Shown piece after piece: positions 52,091 to 60,861 of a DNA stretch of 64,000 nucleotides. The DNA lies in assembly GCA_035765195.1 (NCBI GenBank), contig DASTYC010000012.1, positions 62,001 through 126,000 of the forward strand. The letters are read 5' to 3'. Source of the DNA: CALAED01 sp035765195 (GTDB lineage: Bacteria; Actinomycetota; Actinomycetes; Streptosporangiales; Streptosporangiaceae). How positions within the stretch are numbered: the first letter of the stretch is position 1; each line of letters opens with the position of its first letter. The translations under genes and the position numbers were made by a program. The notes beneath the pieces were generated by a model that saw nothing but the letters and a program-made list of their open reading frames with translations, was not told the DNA's origin and made no database searches.

Positions 52091-53539
52091 TCAGTCGAGG
52101 GCGGCGAGCTGGTCGGCGAACCACTGCTGCGGGGGGAGCGCGGTGGCGGCCCGGGCCAGCCGTTCCGTGCGTTCCGCGCGTTCGTCGCTGGGCATGAGCA
52201 GCGCCCGGTGCAGCGCCTCCGCGGTTTGCGACACGTCGTAGGGGTTCACCACCAGCGCGTCGTCGCCGAGCTCGGCGGCCGCGCCCGCCTCGCGCGACAG
52301 CACCAGCGCGCAGCCGCGCTCCGATAGCGTCGGCCCCTCCTTGGCCACGAGGTTCATCCCGTCCCTGATCGGGTTGACCAGCAGTACGTCGGCCAGGCCA
52401 TAGGCGGCGAGCGACCGCGGGTAGTCGTCGTTCACCTGCAAGATCAGCGGCTCCCACCCGGTGTTGCCGAACTCGTCGGAGATCGCGGCCGCCTCCCGCT
52501 GGACGGCGGCCGTGTACTCCCGGTACTCCGGCAGGTCGTGCCGCGACGGATAGGCGAAGGCCAGATGAACGATGCGGTCATGCCACTCGCGGTGCTTGGT
52601 CAGCAGCTCCCTGTAGGCGGCGAGTCCGCGCACGATGTTCTTCGACAGCTCGGTGCGATCGATGCGTACGATCAGCTGCCGGTCGCCGACGCGGTCGCGC
52701 AGCGCCTGTGCCCGCGCCAGCACGTCGGCCTGAGCCGCGCGCTCGCGCAGCGCGGGCCCGTCGATGCCGAGCGCGTGCACCCCCACGCGCGTGGCCCGGC
52801 CCGCGTACATGACCGTACGGGAGAGCCGGTCGACCTTGGCGCCGAGCACCACCTCGCAGCAGTCGAGGAACGCCTCGGCCCAGCGTTCGGTGAGGAAGCC
52901 GGCGTGATCGGCGCCGAGCACGCCTTCGAGCACCTGAACGCCGATGTCGTCCGGGAGCAGCCGGTAGTACTCGGGCGGTGCCCACGGCGTGTGCGAGAAG
53001 TGCGCGATCTTGAGGTCGGGTCGCCGGTCGCGCAGCATCCGCGGCGCGAGCGTCAGGTGATAGTCCTGGATCGCCGCCTTCGCGCCGCGTGCCGCGTCGC
53101 GCCCCAGCGCGTCCGCGAAGGCCGCGTTGTACGCCTCGTACGACTGCCAGTCGCGCCGGGACCTGGCGTTGAAATGCGGCTTGTTGGGCGTGTCGTACAG
53201 CAGGTGGTGGACGAACCAGAGCGTGGAGTTGGCCACCGAGTTGTAGGCGCGGTGGAACGTCGCCGCCGGGATGTCGAGCATGCGTACCGCGGCGCCGCCC
53301 GTGTCGTGTCCCGCCAGGTCGAGCCGCCCGTCGGGGGCCTGCCGGGCGGCCGCCCGATCGGCGTCGTCCAGCGCGGCGCACACCCAGATCACGTCGGCCT
53401 CGCCGGCCACCGAGGCCAGCCCGGAGACGAGCCCGCCGCCGCCCCGTCGCATGGTCAGCTTGCCGTCGTCGGCGAGGGCGAACGACACGGGACCGCGGTT
53501 GGAGGCGACGAGGATCTGCGTCCCACTCATGGCGCTCAT
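52091..53539 (-). CDS. otsA: Trehalose-6-phosphate synthase (GT20)
   Basis: OtsA transfers glucose from a nucleotide sugar to glucose-6-phosphate. The 482-residue protein has the N-terminal VASNRGPVSF, the HDYHLTL-like block IQDYHLTLAPRML, FSHTPWAPPEYYRLLP, RIDRTELSKNIV and VNPIRDGMNLVAKE. It resembles actinobacterial OtsA, which often prefers GDP-glucose. ATG 53539 is preceded by CACACT 6 nt upstream, a leaderless-like arrangement. Confidence 0.92.
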   Translation of the reverse strand: MSAMSGTQILVASNRGPVSFALADDGKLTMRRGGGGLVSGLASVAGEADVIWVCAALDDADRAAARQAPDGRLDLAGHDTGGAAVRMLDIPAATFHRAYNSVANSTLWFVHHLLYDTPNKPHFNARSRRDWQSYEAYNAAFADALGRDAARGAKAAIQDYHLTLAPRMLRDRRPDLKIAHFSHTPWAPPEYYRLLPDDIGVQVLEGVLGADHAGFLTERWAEAFLDCCEVVLGAKVDRLSRTVMYAGRATRVGVHALGIDGPALRERAAQADVLARAQALRDRVGDRQLIVRIDRTELSKNIVRGLAAYRELLTKHREWHDRIVHLAFAYPSRHDLPEYREYTAAVQREAAAISDEFGNTGWEPLILQVNDDYPRSLAAYGLADVLLVNPIRDGMNLVAKEGPTLSERGCALVLSREAGAAAELGDDALVVNPYDVSQTAEALHRALLMPSDERAERTERLARAATALPPQQWFADQLAALD

Positions 53540-53700
53540 GGCGGCAGTGTGGCATGCCCGACCGGGCCGTCATCCATGTACCCGGTTCCCGCGCCGTCTC
53601 AGAGAATGGAATGCCCGCTCGGGTTCTGGGCCGTCAGCAGGTAGAGTCGCCTTTAACAGATCCGGCGCAGCACGCCCGGGTCGCAGCAAACTCGCGAAAA

Positions 53701-53874
53701 CTGAATACAGTTCGACTAGTGGGTGCGGGAAGCACAGTGGCCCTGGGCCGGTCTTCCACGGAGCGCCTCGACAACTGAATACAGCTCAACCAGAGGGGTG
53801 CAGGAAGCACAGTGGCCCTGGGCCGGTCTTCCACGGAGCGCCTCGACAACTGAATACAGCTCATCCAGAGGGGT
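53701..53874 (+). repeat. Two 74/75-bp tandem repeats plus partial third copy
   Basis: Units begin CTGAATACAG at 53701, 53775 and 53850. The first two share about 90% identity, including AGCACAGTGGCCCTGGGCCG. The third copy stops after about 25 bp where it becomes the 5' strand of the SAM riboswitch (CTCATCCAGAGGGGTG against CTCAACCAGAGGGGTG in unit 2). They do not encode a protein. Confidence 0.85.
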
Positions 53875-54000
53875 GGAGGGACCGGCCCTGTGAAGCCCCG
53901 GCAACCTCCCCGGTGACGCACTCGCGGACATGGCAGCGAGGCCCGCCCGGGACATGGTGCCAACTCCGACTCGCGACCAAGGTGGCGCGGGAAAGATGAG
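53860..54000 (+). promoter_or_regulatory. SAM-I (S-box) riboswitch
   Basis: P1 is CTCATC (53860-53865) with GATGAG (53995-54000). Between them lie the conserved GGAGGGACCGGCCCTGTGAAG, GCCCCGGCAACC and GGTGCCAACTCC of the S-box core. The 3' strand of P1 abuts GAGAAAGG, the ribosome site of the next gene, so translational control is likely. SAM-I is more usual in Firmicutes than actinobacteria. Confidence 0.9.
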
Positions 54001-54020
54001 GAGAAAGGCCTCGCAGACAC

Positions 54021-55268
54021 ATGGGACACACTTCTGCCCCCACTGATCTCGGCCCTGCCAAAGCCCTTACCTGCCGCGAGTGCGGCGAGACGTACGATCT
54101 CGGCCCGCGCTACGCCTGCGAGCAGTGTTTTGGCCCCCTGGAGATCTCTTATGAGTTCGGCGCCGTCACGCACGCGGACATCGAGTCCGGGCCGCGCAGC
54201 ATCTGGCGCTATCGCGGCCTGCTGCCGGTGCCGTCGTACGTGGCCGAAACGCCCAACACCGAGCCGGGGCTGACCCGGCTGGTCCGGGCCGATCAACTGG
54301 CCGAGTCGCTCGGACTGCAACGGCTGTGGGTGAAGGACGACAGCGGCAACCCCACCCACTCGTTCAAGGATCGGGTCGTGGCTGTCGCGCTGGCCGCGGC
54401 CCGCGAGCTCGGCTTCAAGGTGCTGGCCTGTCCGTCGACGGGCAACCTGGCCAACGCTGTGGCCGCCGCGGCCGCCCGCGCCGGCATCCGCAGCGCCGTG
54501 TTCGTGCCGGCCGACCTCGAGACTCAGAAGATCATCACTACGGCGGTCTACGGCGGGCTGTTCGTCACGGTCGAGGGCAACTACGACGACGTCAACCGGC
54601 TGGCCTCGGAGATCGCGGGGGAGCGGGACGACTGGGCGTTCGTCAACGTCAACGTCCGGCCCTACTACGCGGAGGGTTCCAAGACGCTCGGCTTCGAGAT
54701 CGCCGAGCAGCTCGGCTGGCGGCTGCCCGACCAGATCGTGGTGCCCGTCGCCTCCGGCTCTCAGCTCACCAAGATCGACAAGGCGTTCCGTGAGCTGATC
54801 GCGCTCGGCCTGGTCGAGGACCGGCCCTACAAGGTCTTCGGCGCCCAGGCCGCCGGCTGCGGCCCGGTGGCCGCCGCCTTCAAGGCCGGGCACGATGTCG
54901 TCCGGCCGGTCCGGCCCGACACCATCGCCAAGTCCCTCGCCATCGGCAACCCGGCCGACGGTCCGTACGTCCTCGACATCGTGCGGCGCACCGGCGGTGC
55001 TGTGGAGGACGTCACCGACGCCGAGGTGGTCGAGGGGATTCGCCTGCTCGCCGGCACCGAAGGGATCTTCGGTGAGACCGCGGGCGGCGTCACGGTCGCG
55101 ACGCTCCGCAAGCTGGTCTCCACGGGGCAGCTCGACCCGGCGGCCGAGACAGTGATCATCAACTCCGGAGACGGGCTCAAGACCCTGGACGCCGTGGCCC
55201 CGGTGGCCCGGCCGTCCGCCACCATCCCCGCTTCGCTCGAAGCATTCCGAAAGGCAGGCCTCGGATGA
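54021..55268 (+). CDS. thrC: Threonine synthase-like PLP enzyme
   Basis: The 415-residue fold-type II protein has an N-terminal zinc ribbon (CRECGETYDLGPRYACEQC), the PLP lysine in GNPTHSFKDR and the glycine-rich phosphate site PSTGNLANAVAAAAARAG. Classical threonine synthases act on O-phosphohomoserine. Here the SAM riboswitch upstream and the overlapping CysO-like carrier suggest a possible homocysteine or methionine role instead. The MoaD gene starts within its stop codon (ATGA). Confidence 0.88.
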   Translation: MGHTSAPTDLGPAKALTCRECGETYDLGPRYACEQCFGPLEISYEFGAVTHADIESGPRSIWRYRGLLPVPSYVAETPNTEPGLTRLVRADQLAESLGLQRLWVKDDSGNPTHSFKDRVVAVALAAARELGFKVLACPSTGNLANAVAAAAARAGIRSAVFVPADLETQKIITTAVYGGLFVTVEGNYDDVNRLASEIAGERDDWAFVNVNVRPYYAEGSKTLGFEIAEQLGWRLPDQIVVPVASGSQLTKIDKAFRELIALGLVEDRPYKVFGAQAAGCGPVAAAFKAGHDVVRPVRPDTIAKSLAIGNPADGPYVLDIVRRTGGAVEDVTDAEVVEGIRLLAGTEGIFGETAGGVTVATLRKLVSTGQLDPAAETVIINSGDGLKTLDAVAPVARPSATIPASLEAFRKAGLG

Positions 55269-55540
55269 GCGTCAGTGTTCGGATCCCCACGATTCTCCGC
55301 AGCTACACCGGCGGCGAATCGGAGGTCAAGGCCACGGGCGGCACGCTTCGCGAGGTCATCTCGGATCTGGATGCCAACTACTCCGGCATCGCGGCCCGCA
55401 TTCTCGACGACGAGGGCAAGATCCGGCGATTCGTCAACGTCTATGTGGGCGATGAGGACGTCCGGTTCGCCTCCGGTCTCGACACCGCGACGCCGGAAGG
55501 CGCGCAGATCTCGGTGATCCCGGCCGTCGCCGGCGGCTGA
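55265..55540 (+). CDS. CysO/MoaD-like sulfur carrier protein
   Basis: The 91-residue ubiquitin-like protein ends AVAGG, the C-terminus that is adenylated and turned into a thiocarboxylate. It resembles mycobacterial CysO throughout (IPTILRSYTGG, ISDLDANYSGI, RFVNVYVGDEDVRF), which delivers sulfur to CysM. Here its partner gene is the threonine-synthase-like gene, not cysM. No Mec+ protease or MoeB-type activator is adjacent. Confidence 0.9.
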   Translation: MSVSVRIPTILRSYTGGESEVKATGGTLREVISDLDANYSGIAARILDDEGKIRRFVNVYVGDEDVRFASGLDTATPEGAQISVIPAVAGG

Positions 55541-55787
55541 TCGCGGCTCTTGGCAGGGCGCGGATCTTGCCGAAGACCGCGCCCTCCAGGTCGGACCCTG
55601 AACGAAATTGTGCGTGGCCAGGACCGGCCGATTGATCTCTTCGCGGTGAGGGTGTCGAATGCGCGATTGTCACCAGTATGGTCGAGCCGATCACGCTCTG
55701 GTGTGATCGCCGGATCCAGCAAGCCGGGGCTGGACCCGCAGGATAATCCGCGGCCGCTCGCCGGCCGCTGCATCGCCGAGGTTGAGA

Positions 55788-55988
55788 ATGGCGCAAGGCA
55801 CTGTCAAATGGTTCAACGCGGACAAGGGTTATGGCTTCATCGCCGTCGACGGCGGCCGTGATGTGTTCGTGCACTACTCGGCCATCCAGATGGACGGCTA
55901 CCGCTCCCTGGACCAGGGGCAGCGGGTCGAGTTCGAGATCACCCAGAGCGATCGAGGCCCTCAGGCGGAGTCCGTCCGCATGATCTGA
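55788..55988 (+). CDS. Cold-shock domain protein
   Basis: The 66-residue CSD protein has RNP1 KGYGFIAV and RNP2 DVFVHYSAI. It binds RNA and is often abundant. ATG 55788 has GAGG 7 nt upstream; a frame from 55782 adds only MR. The 250-nt gap before it could hold a regulatory 5' UTR. The gene order thrC-moaD-csp matches Streptomyces. Confidence 0.95.
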   Translation: MAQGTVKWFNADKGYGFIAVDGGRDVFVHYSAIQMDGYRSLDQGQRVEFEITQSDRGPQAESVRMI

Positions 55989-56088
55989 TCGCCCGTGGGG
56001 CGGCCGGCCCCCGACCCCTCGTTTCCACCCTCGCCTCAGATCGTGACGCTTCGCCGGAACTAGACGGCTCCCCGCTCAATCCAAATAG

Positions 56089-56110
56089 CGGTACCAACAC
56101 GGAGGTACCG
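56089..56110 (+). promoter_or_regulatory. Inverted repeat before the DUF4190 gene
   Basis: CGGTACC-N8-GGTACCG, perfect over 7-bp arms, lies 38-59 bp before the ATG at 56148. A regulator site is plausible. Confidence 0.45.
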
Positions 56111-56147
56111 TTCGTATGTCGATTCCTGTGGCGGGCGGAGGGCGGAG

Positions 56148-56615
56148 ATGAGCGGGTATGGGGGCCGGCCTCCGTCCGGCTGGCAAGGCCCTTACAGCCA
56201 GGGTCCTTACAACCAGGGCCCCTACGGCCAAGATCCGTACGCCCAGGACCCGTACGGTCCGCAGCCGGGCTGGCAGGACCCGTACGCCCAGCAGCAGTAC
56301 GGGCAACCGCAGTACGGGCAGGCGGGGCACGATGTCTATGGCGGCATGTACGGCCCGCCCGGCATCCCGCAACAGCAGCCCAGCAACGCCGCCGCCGTGG
56401 CCGCCATCGTCGGCAACTGCGTCGGCCTGGTCTTTGTCTGCGGCATCGGCATCGCCTGGCTACCGGGGTTGATCCTCGGCGGAATGGCGGTCAACAAGAT
56501 CGGTTCCGACCCCGAGGCGGCGCGCAAGCTGACCATGTACAGCTGGATCTGCTGCGGCCTCAACTTCGTGATCGAAGCCGTGATCTTCATCGTCGCCTAC
56601 ATGGTGAATAACTGA
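56148..56615 (+). CDS. DUF4190-type membrane protein with Tyr/Gln/Pro repeats
   Basis: The 155-residue protein has a disordered N-terminus of about 75 residues built of GPYxQ repeats (YSQGPYNQGPYGQDPY). Two membrane helices follow (AAIVGNCVGLVFVCGIGIAWLPGLILGGMAV and the end WICCGLNFVIEAVIFIVAYMV). Such proteins are common in actinobacteria and of unknown function. GGAGG lies 6-10 nt before the ATG. Confidence 0.82.
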   Translation: MSGYGGRPPSGWQGPYSQGPYNQGPYGQDPYAQDPYGPQPGWQDPYAQQQYGQPQYGQAGHDVYGGMYGPPGIPQQQPSNAAAVAAIVGNCVGLVFVCGIGIAWLPGLILGGMAVNKIGSDPEAARKLTMYSWICCGLNFVIEAVIFIVAYMVNN

Positions 56616-56685
56616 TGGGGAAGTCCCGGCCAGGCCGCGGTGTTGCAGACTGAAGTCTTCGTTTCGCATGGGGGAAAGGCAGCCC

Positions 56686-58338
56686 GTGACCGACGGACCG
56701 CTCATCGTTCAATCCGACAAGACCCTGTTGCTCGAGGTCGACCACGACCTCGCCGGCGCGTGCCGCAGGGACATCGCTCCGTTCGCCGAGCTCGAGCGTT
56801 CCCCTGAACACGTCCACACCTACCGGGTGACGCCGCTGGCGCTGTGGAATGCCCGAGCGGCCGGCCACGACGCCGAGCAGGTCGTCGACGCGCTGCTGCA
56901 GTACTCCCGCTACCCGGTGCCGCACGCGCTGCTCGTCGACGTCGCGGACACGATGGCGCGATATGGGCGGCTGCGGCTGGAAAAGCATCCCTCGTACGGC
57001 CTGGTCCTGGTCTCGACCGATCGGGCGGTGCTCGAAGAGGTGATGCGGGCCAAGAAGATCAGCCCGCTGCTCGGCGATCGCGTCGGCGACGACTCCGTGG
57101 TCGTCCACCCGAGCGAACGCGGCACCCTCAAGCAGGCGCTGCTCAAGCTCGGCTGGCCGGCGGAGGACCTCGCCGGGTACGTGGACGGCGAGGCGCACCC
57201 GATCGAGCTTCGCGAGGACGGCTGGGGGCTGCGGTCGTACCAGAAGCAGGCCGCCGAATCGTTCTGGCACGGCGGGTCGGGCGTCGTGGTGCTGCCGTGC
57301 GGCGCGGGCAAGACGATCGTCGGGGCGGCGGCGATGGCGCACGCCCGGGCCACCACGCTGGTCCTGGTGACCAACACCGTCGCCGCGCACCAGTGGAAGC
57401 AGGAACTGCTGCGCCGCACGTCCCTCACCGAGGACGAGATCGGCGAGTACACCGGCGCCACCAAGGAGGTCCGGCCGGTGACCATCGCCACGTACCAGAT
57501 CATGACGACCCGGCGGAAGGGCGCCTACGCCCACCTGGAGCTGTTCGACGCCCGCGACTGGGGACTGATCGTCTACGACGAGGTGCACCTGCTGCCCGCG
57601 CCGATCTTCCGCATGACCGCCGACCTGCAGGCCCGCCGCCGTCTCGGGTTGACCGCGACGCTCGTGCGCGAGGACGGCCGGGAGGGCGACGTCTTCTCGT
57701 TGATCGGGCCGAAGCGCTACGACGCGCCGTGGAAGGAGATGGAGGCGCAGGGCTGGATCGCGCCGGCCGACTGCGTCGAGGTGCGGGTCACGCTGACCGA
57801 CTCCGAGCGCCTCGCGTACGCCACCGCCGAGCCCGACCTGCGGTACCGGTTCTGCGCCACGACGGCGACCAAGACCAAGGTGATCCAGGCGCTGGCGGCG
57901 CGGCACGCGGGCGAGCAGACCCTCGTCATCGGGCAGTACATCGATCAGCTCGACGAGCTCGGCGAGCTGCTCGACGCCCCGGTGATCAAGGGTGACACGA
58001 GGGTGCGGGAGCGGGAGCGGCTGTTCGACGCGTTCCGCGCCGGCGAGATCTCGTTGCTCGTGGTCTCGAAGGTCGCCAACTTCTCCATCGACCTGCCCGA
58101 GGCGGCCGTCGCGATCCAGGTGTCCGGCTCGTACGGCTCGCGCCAGGAGGAGGCGCAGCGGCTCGGCCGGCTGCTCCGCCCCAAGGCCTCCGGCCGCGGT
58201 GCCCGCTTCTACGCCGTCGTGGCCCGCGACACTCTCGACCAGGACTACGCGGCGCACCGGCAGCGCTTCCTCGCCGAACAGGGCTACGCCTACCGCATCG
58301 TCGACGCCGACGCCGTGCTCGCCGGCGACGAGATCTGA
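56686..58338 (+). CDS. XPB-type DNA helicase
   Basis: The 550-residue SF2 helicase has the damage-recognition N-terminus (DGPLIVQSDKTLLLEVDH), Walker A PCGAGKT, DEVH box (VYDEVHLLP), TATLVRED and motif VI RLGRLLRP. It is the bacterial XPB family, a 3'-5' helicase probably used in repair with the nuclease Bax1/XPG-like proteins elsewhere. GTG 56686 was chosen because GGGAAAGG lies 6 nt upstream and conservation begins there; ATG 56668 is the alternative. Confidence 0.94.
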   Translation: MTDGPLIVQSDKTLLLEVDHDLAGACRRDIAPFAELERSPEHVHTYRVTPLALWNARAAGHDAEQVVDALLQYSRYPVPHALLVDVADTMARYGRLRLEKHPSYGLVLVSTDRAVLEEVMRAKKISPLLGDRVGDDSVVVHPSERGTLKQALLKLGWPAEDLAGYVDGEAHPIELREDGWGLRSYQKQAAESFWHGGSGVVVLPCGAGKTIVGAAAMAHARATTLVLVTNTVAAHQWKQELLRRTSLTEDEIGEYTGATKEVRPVTIATYQIMTTRRKGAYAHLELFDARDWGLIVYDEVHLLPAPIFRMTADLQARRRLGLTATLVREDGREGDVFSLIGPKRYDAPWKEMEAQGWIAPADCVEVRVTLTDSERLAYATAEPDLRYRFCATTATKTKVIQALAARHAGEQTLVIGQYIDQLDELGELLDAPVIKGDTRVRERERLFDAFRAGEISLLVVSKVANFSIDLPEAAVAIQVSGSYGSRQEEAQRLGRLLRPKASGRGARFYAVVARDTLDQDYAAHRQRFLAEQGYAYRIVDADAVLAGDEI

Positions 58339-58414
58339 ACGCACCGACCTTCTGACCCTCTGACCCCTCTGCCGCTCTGAACGAGATCTGACCGCCGCCG
58401 CGCGGGGGAACCGG

Positions 58415-58765
58415 TCAGGGCTGGGCGAGATAGCCGCCGACGAAAAGGATGCCTTCGGCGACGACCCAGCCCACGGCGGCGAGCGCGAGCAGGCCGTCGA
58501 GCCGATCGAGGTCGCGCCGGATGGCGGGCGACAGCCAAGATCCCAGCGCCAGCGCGGCGGCGACAGCGGCGGGTACGGCGGAGACGCCGGCCGCGAGGTC
58601 GACCCCGTCGGCGCAGCTCCGTGCCGCGTCGTCGCCGCAGAACGCGGCCGTGCCCCAGCCGCCGAAAACCGAGAACGCCCACAGCACGGCCAGTGCGACG
58701 TTCGCGATCGTCGGGATCACGGGCGAGATCCACCAGCGGTTCTGCCGTCCTGGGGAGGCCTGCAC
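58415..58765 (-). CDS. Small membrane protein, unknown
   Basis: The 116-residue protein has three hydrophobic segments (ANVALAVLWAFSVFGGW, VSAVPAAVAAALALGSW and GLLALAAVGWVVAEGILFVG). Two cysteines in the first outer loop (CGDDAARSC) may form a disulfide. The GTG start gives a polar head QASPGRQNRWW. No family recognised. Confidence 0.65.
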   Translation of the reverse strand: MQASPGRQNRWWISPVIPTIANVALAVLWAFSVFGGWGTAAFCGDDAARSCADGVDLAAGVSAVPAAVAAALALGSWLSPAIRRDLDRLDGLLALAAVGWVVAEGILFVGGYLAQP

Positions 58766-58835
58766 GCTCGGGACCGTACCTCGGTCTCACGCGTCTCGGA
58801 ACCCCCTCACGTGTACATATCGGGATCCGCGGGTG

Positions 58836-58878
58836 ACGCGAAAAGGGCGGCCCCAGATCGGGACCGCCCTTTTCGCGT
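58836..58878 (-). terminator. groEL terminator
   Basis: Fifteen-base perfect arms ACGCGAAAAGGGCGG/CCGCCCTTTTCGCGT lie 25 nt after the groEL stop. The A/T runs in the arms fit a strong bidirectional terminator. Confidence 0.8.
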
Positions 58879-58902
58879 TGATGGAGTTGGGACGTCAGGA
58901 CC

Positions 58903-60525
58903 TCAGAAGTCCATGTCGCCGGCGCCCGGCGTGGCCGGGGCCTTGTCCTTCTCCGGCTTCTCGGCGATGACCGCCTCGGTGGTGAGGAACAGCGCGGCGA
59001 TCGACGACGCGTTCTGCAGTGCGGAACGCGTCACCTTGGCCGGGTCGATGATCCCCGCCTCGAACATGTTGACGTAGTCGCCCGTGGCGGCGTTGAGGCC
59101 GTTGGCCACGGGCAGACCCTTGACCTTCTCGATCACGACGCCGCCCTCGAGGCCGGCGTTCACCGCGATCTGCTTCAGCGGCTCCTCGAGCGCCCGGCGG
59201 ACGATAGCCGCGCCGGTCGCCTCGTCGCCTTCGAGGTCGATCTTCTCGAACGCCGTGGTCGCCGCCTGCAGCAGCGCGACGCCGCCGCCGGGGACGATGC
59301 CCTCCTCGACGGCCGCCCGCGCGTTGCGGACGGCGTCCTCGATGCGGTGCTTGCGCTCCTTCAGCTCGACCTCGGTGGCCGCGCCGGCCTTGATGACGGC
59401 GACGCCGCCGGCCAGCTTGGCGAGCCGCTCCTGCAGCTTCTCGCGGTCGTAGTCGGAGTCGGTGTTGTCGATCTCGACGCGGATCTGGTTGACCCGGCCG
59501 GCGATCTCGTTGGCGTCACCGGCGCCGTCCACGATCGTCGTCTCGTCCTTGCTGATGACGACGTTGCGTGCCCTGCCGAGCATGTCGAGGGTGACGTTCT
59601 CGAGCTTGAGACCGACCTCCTCGCTGATGACCTGGCCACCGGTGAGGGTGGCGATGTCGCCCAGCATCGCCTTGCGGCGGTCGCCGAAGCCCGGCGCCTT
59701 GACGGCGACGGACTTGAAGATGCCGCGGATCTTGTTGACGATCAGGGTGGACAGCGCCTCACCCTCCACGTCCTCGGCGATGACCAGCAACGGCTTGCTC
59801 GCCTGCATGACGGCCTCGAGCACCGGCAGCAGGTCCTTGTTGGCCGACACCTTGGAGCTGACGATCAGGATGTACGGGTCATCGAGGACCGCTTCCATCC
59901 GCTCGGGGTCGGTAACGAAGTAACCCGAGATGTAGCCCTTGTCGAAGCGCATGCCCTCGGTGAGCTCGAGCTCGAGGCCGAAGGTGTTGCTCTCCTCGAC
60001 GGTGATGACGCCTTCCTTGCCGACCTTGTCCATCGCCTCGGCGATCATCTCGCCGATCTGGGTGTCGCCGGCCGAGATGGAGGCCGTCGAGGCGATCTGC
60101 TCCTTGGTCTCCACGTCCTTGGCGAGCTTGGACAGCTCCTCGCTCACCCGCTCGACCGCGGACTCGATGCCCCGCTTGAGGGACATCGGGTTGGCGCCGG
60201 CGGCGACGTTGCGCAGCCCCTCGCGCACCAGCGCCTGGGCCAGCACGGTGGCCGTCGTCGTGCCGTCACCGGCGACGTCGTCGGTCTTCTTGGCGACTTC
60301 CTTGACGAGTTCGGCGCCGATCTTCTCCCACGGATCCTCGAGCTCGATCTCCTTGGCGATCGATACACCGTCGTTGGTGATCGTGGGGGCACCCCACTTC
60401 TTCTCCAGCACGACGTTGCGGCCCTTGGGACCCAAGGTCACCTTGACGGCATCGGCAAGCTGGTTCATGCCGCGCTCGAGACCCCTGCGGGCATCTTCGT
60501 CGAACGCGATCATCTTGGCAGCCAT
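58903..60525 (-). CDS. groL: GroEL chaperonin
   Basis: The 540-residue chaperonin has the usual start AAKMIAFDEDARRGLERG, GDGTTTATVLAQ, a central GYISGYFVTDPERMEA and a C-terminus GAGDMDF. It lacks the His-rich tail of GroEL1-type copies, so it is of the main or GroEL2 type. groES is not adjacent. Two CIRCE boxes upstream indicate HrcA control. The start follows GGAGG 11 nt upstream. Confidence 0.97.
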   Translation of the reverse strand: MAAKMIAFDEDARRGLERGMNQLADAVKVTLGPKGRNVVLEKKWGAPTITNDGVSIAKEIELEDPWEKIGAELVKEVAKKTDDVAGDGTTTATVLAQALVREGLRNVAAGANPMSLKRGIESAVERVSEELSKLAKDVETKEQIASTASISAGDTQIGEMIAEAMDKVGKEGVITVEESNTFGLELELTEGMRFDKGYISGYFVTDPERMEAVLDDPYILIVSSKVSANKDLLPVLEAVMQASKPLLVIAEDVEGEALSTLIVNKIRGIFKSVAVKAPGFGDRRKAMLGDIATLTGGQVISEEVGLKLENVTLDMLGRARNVVISKDETTIVDGAGDANEIAGRVNQIRVEIDNTDSDYDREKLQERLAKLAGGVAVIKAGAATEVELKERKHRIEDAVRNARAAVEEGIVPGGGVALLQAATTAFEKIDLEGDEATGAAIVRRALEEPLKQIAVNAGLEGGVVIEKVKGLPVANGLNAATGDYVNMFEAGIIDPAKVTRSALQNASSIAALFLTTEAVIAEKPEKDKAPATPGAGDMDF

Positions 60526-60658
60526 AGGCTCCAGTCCTCCCGGAACATGGGTGACTATGACGGATCGAGCCGACGCCCGCGACGGACGGCCCCCGGTCGG
60601 CGACTTCCATGCAGCCGTCGAACGTGAGGCCTCATCGCCCCGATCCCAACTCCTGGGA

Positions 60659-60685
60659 TTGTCACTCTCAACTGTAGAGTGCCAA
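60659..60685 (-). promoter_or_regulatory. CIRCE element 1
   Basis: TTGTCACTC-N9-GAGTGCCAA, one change per arm from the CIRCE consensus TTAGCACTC-N9-GAGTGCTAA. Confidence 0.8.
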
Positions 60686-60693
60686 CCGACTGT

Positions 60694-60720
60694 TTAGCAC
60701 TCTACCCGCCCGAGTGCAAG
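60694..60720 (-). promoter_or_regulatory. CIRCE element 2
   Basis: TTAGCACTC-N9-GAGTGCAAG has a perfect left arm. It lies 8 bp from element 1, so HrcA could bind both. Confidence 0.85.
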
Positions 60721-60861
60721 TGTGAGACATCCTCACCAGCGCCGATGTCCTCGGCCTGCGGGCCTCGCTCCCCACCTGCGACAAGTCCTTCTGACGGCCC
60801 ATGAGACGTGGGCACCTTCTGTCACGATGCCCATGTTCGTTCCGGCGATACGTGTCCTGGA

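Noticed and set aside
53701..53874. Possible CRISPR array
   Set aside because: The repeats are 74-75 bp with no unique spacers and no cas genes; they are simple tandem duplications.
53860..54000. SAM-IV rather than SAM-I riboswitch
   Set aside because: The order of P1, GGAGGGA, GGCAACC, GGTGCCAACTCC and closing P1 fits SAM-I; SAM-IV has a different P1-P4 layout and adjoining pseudoknot.
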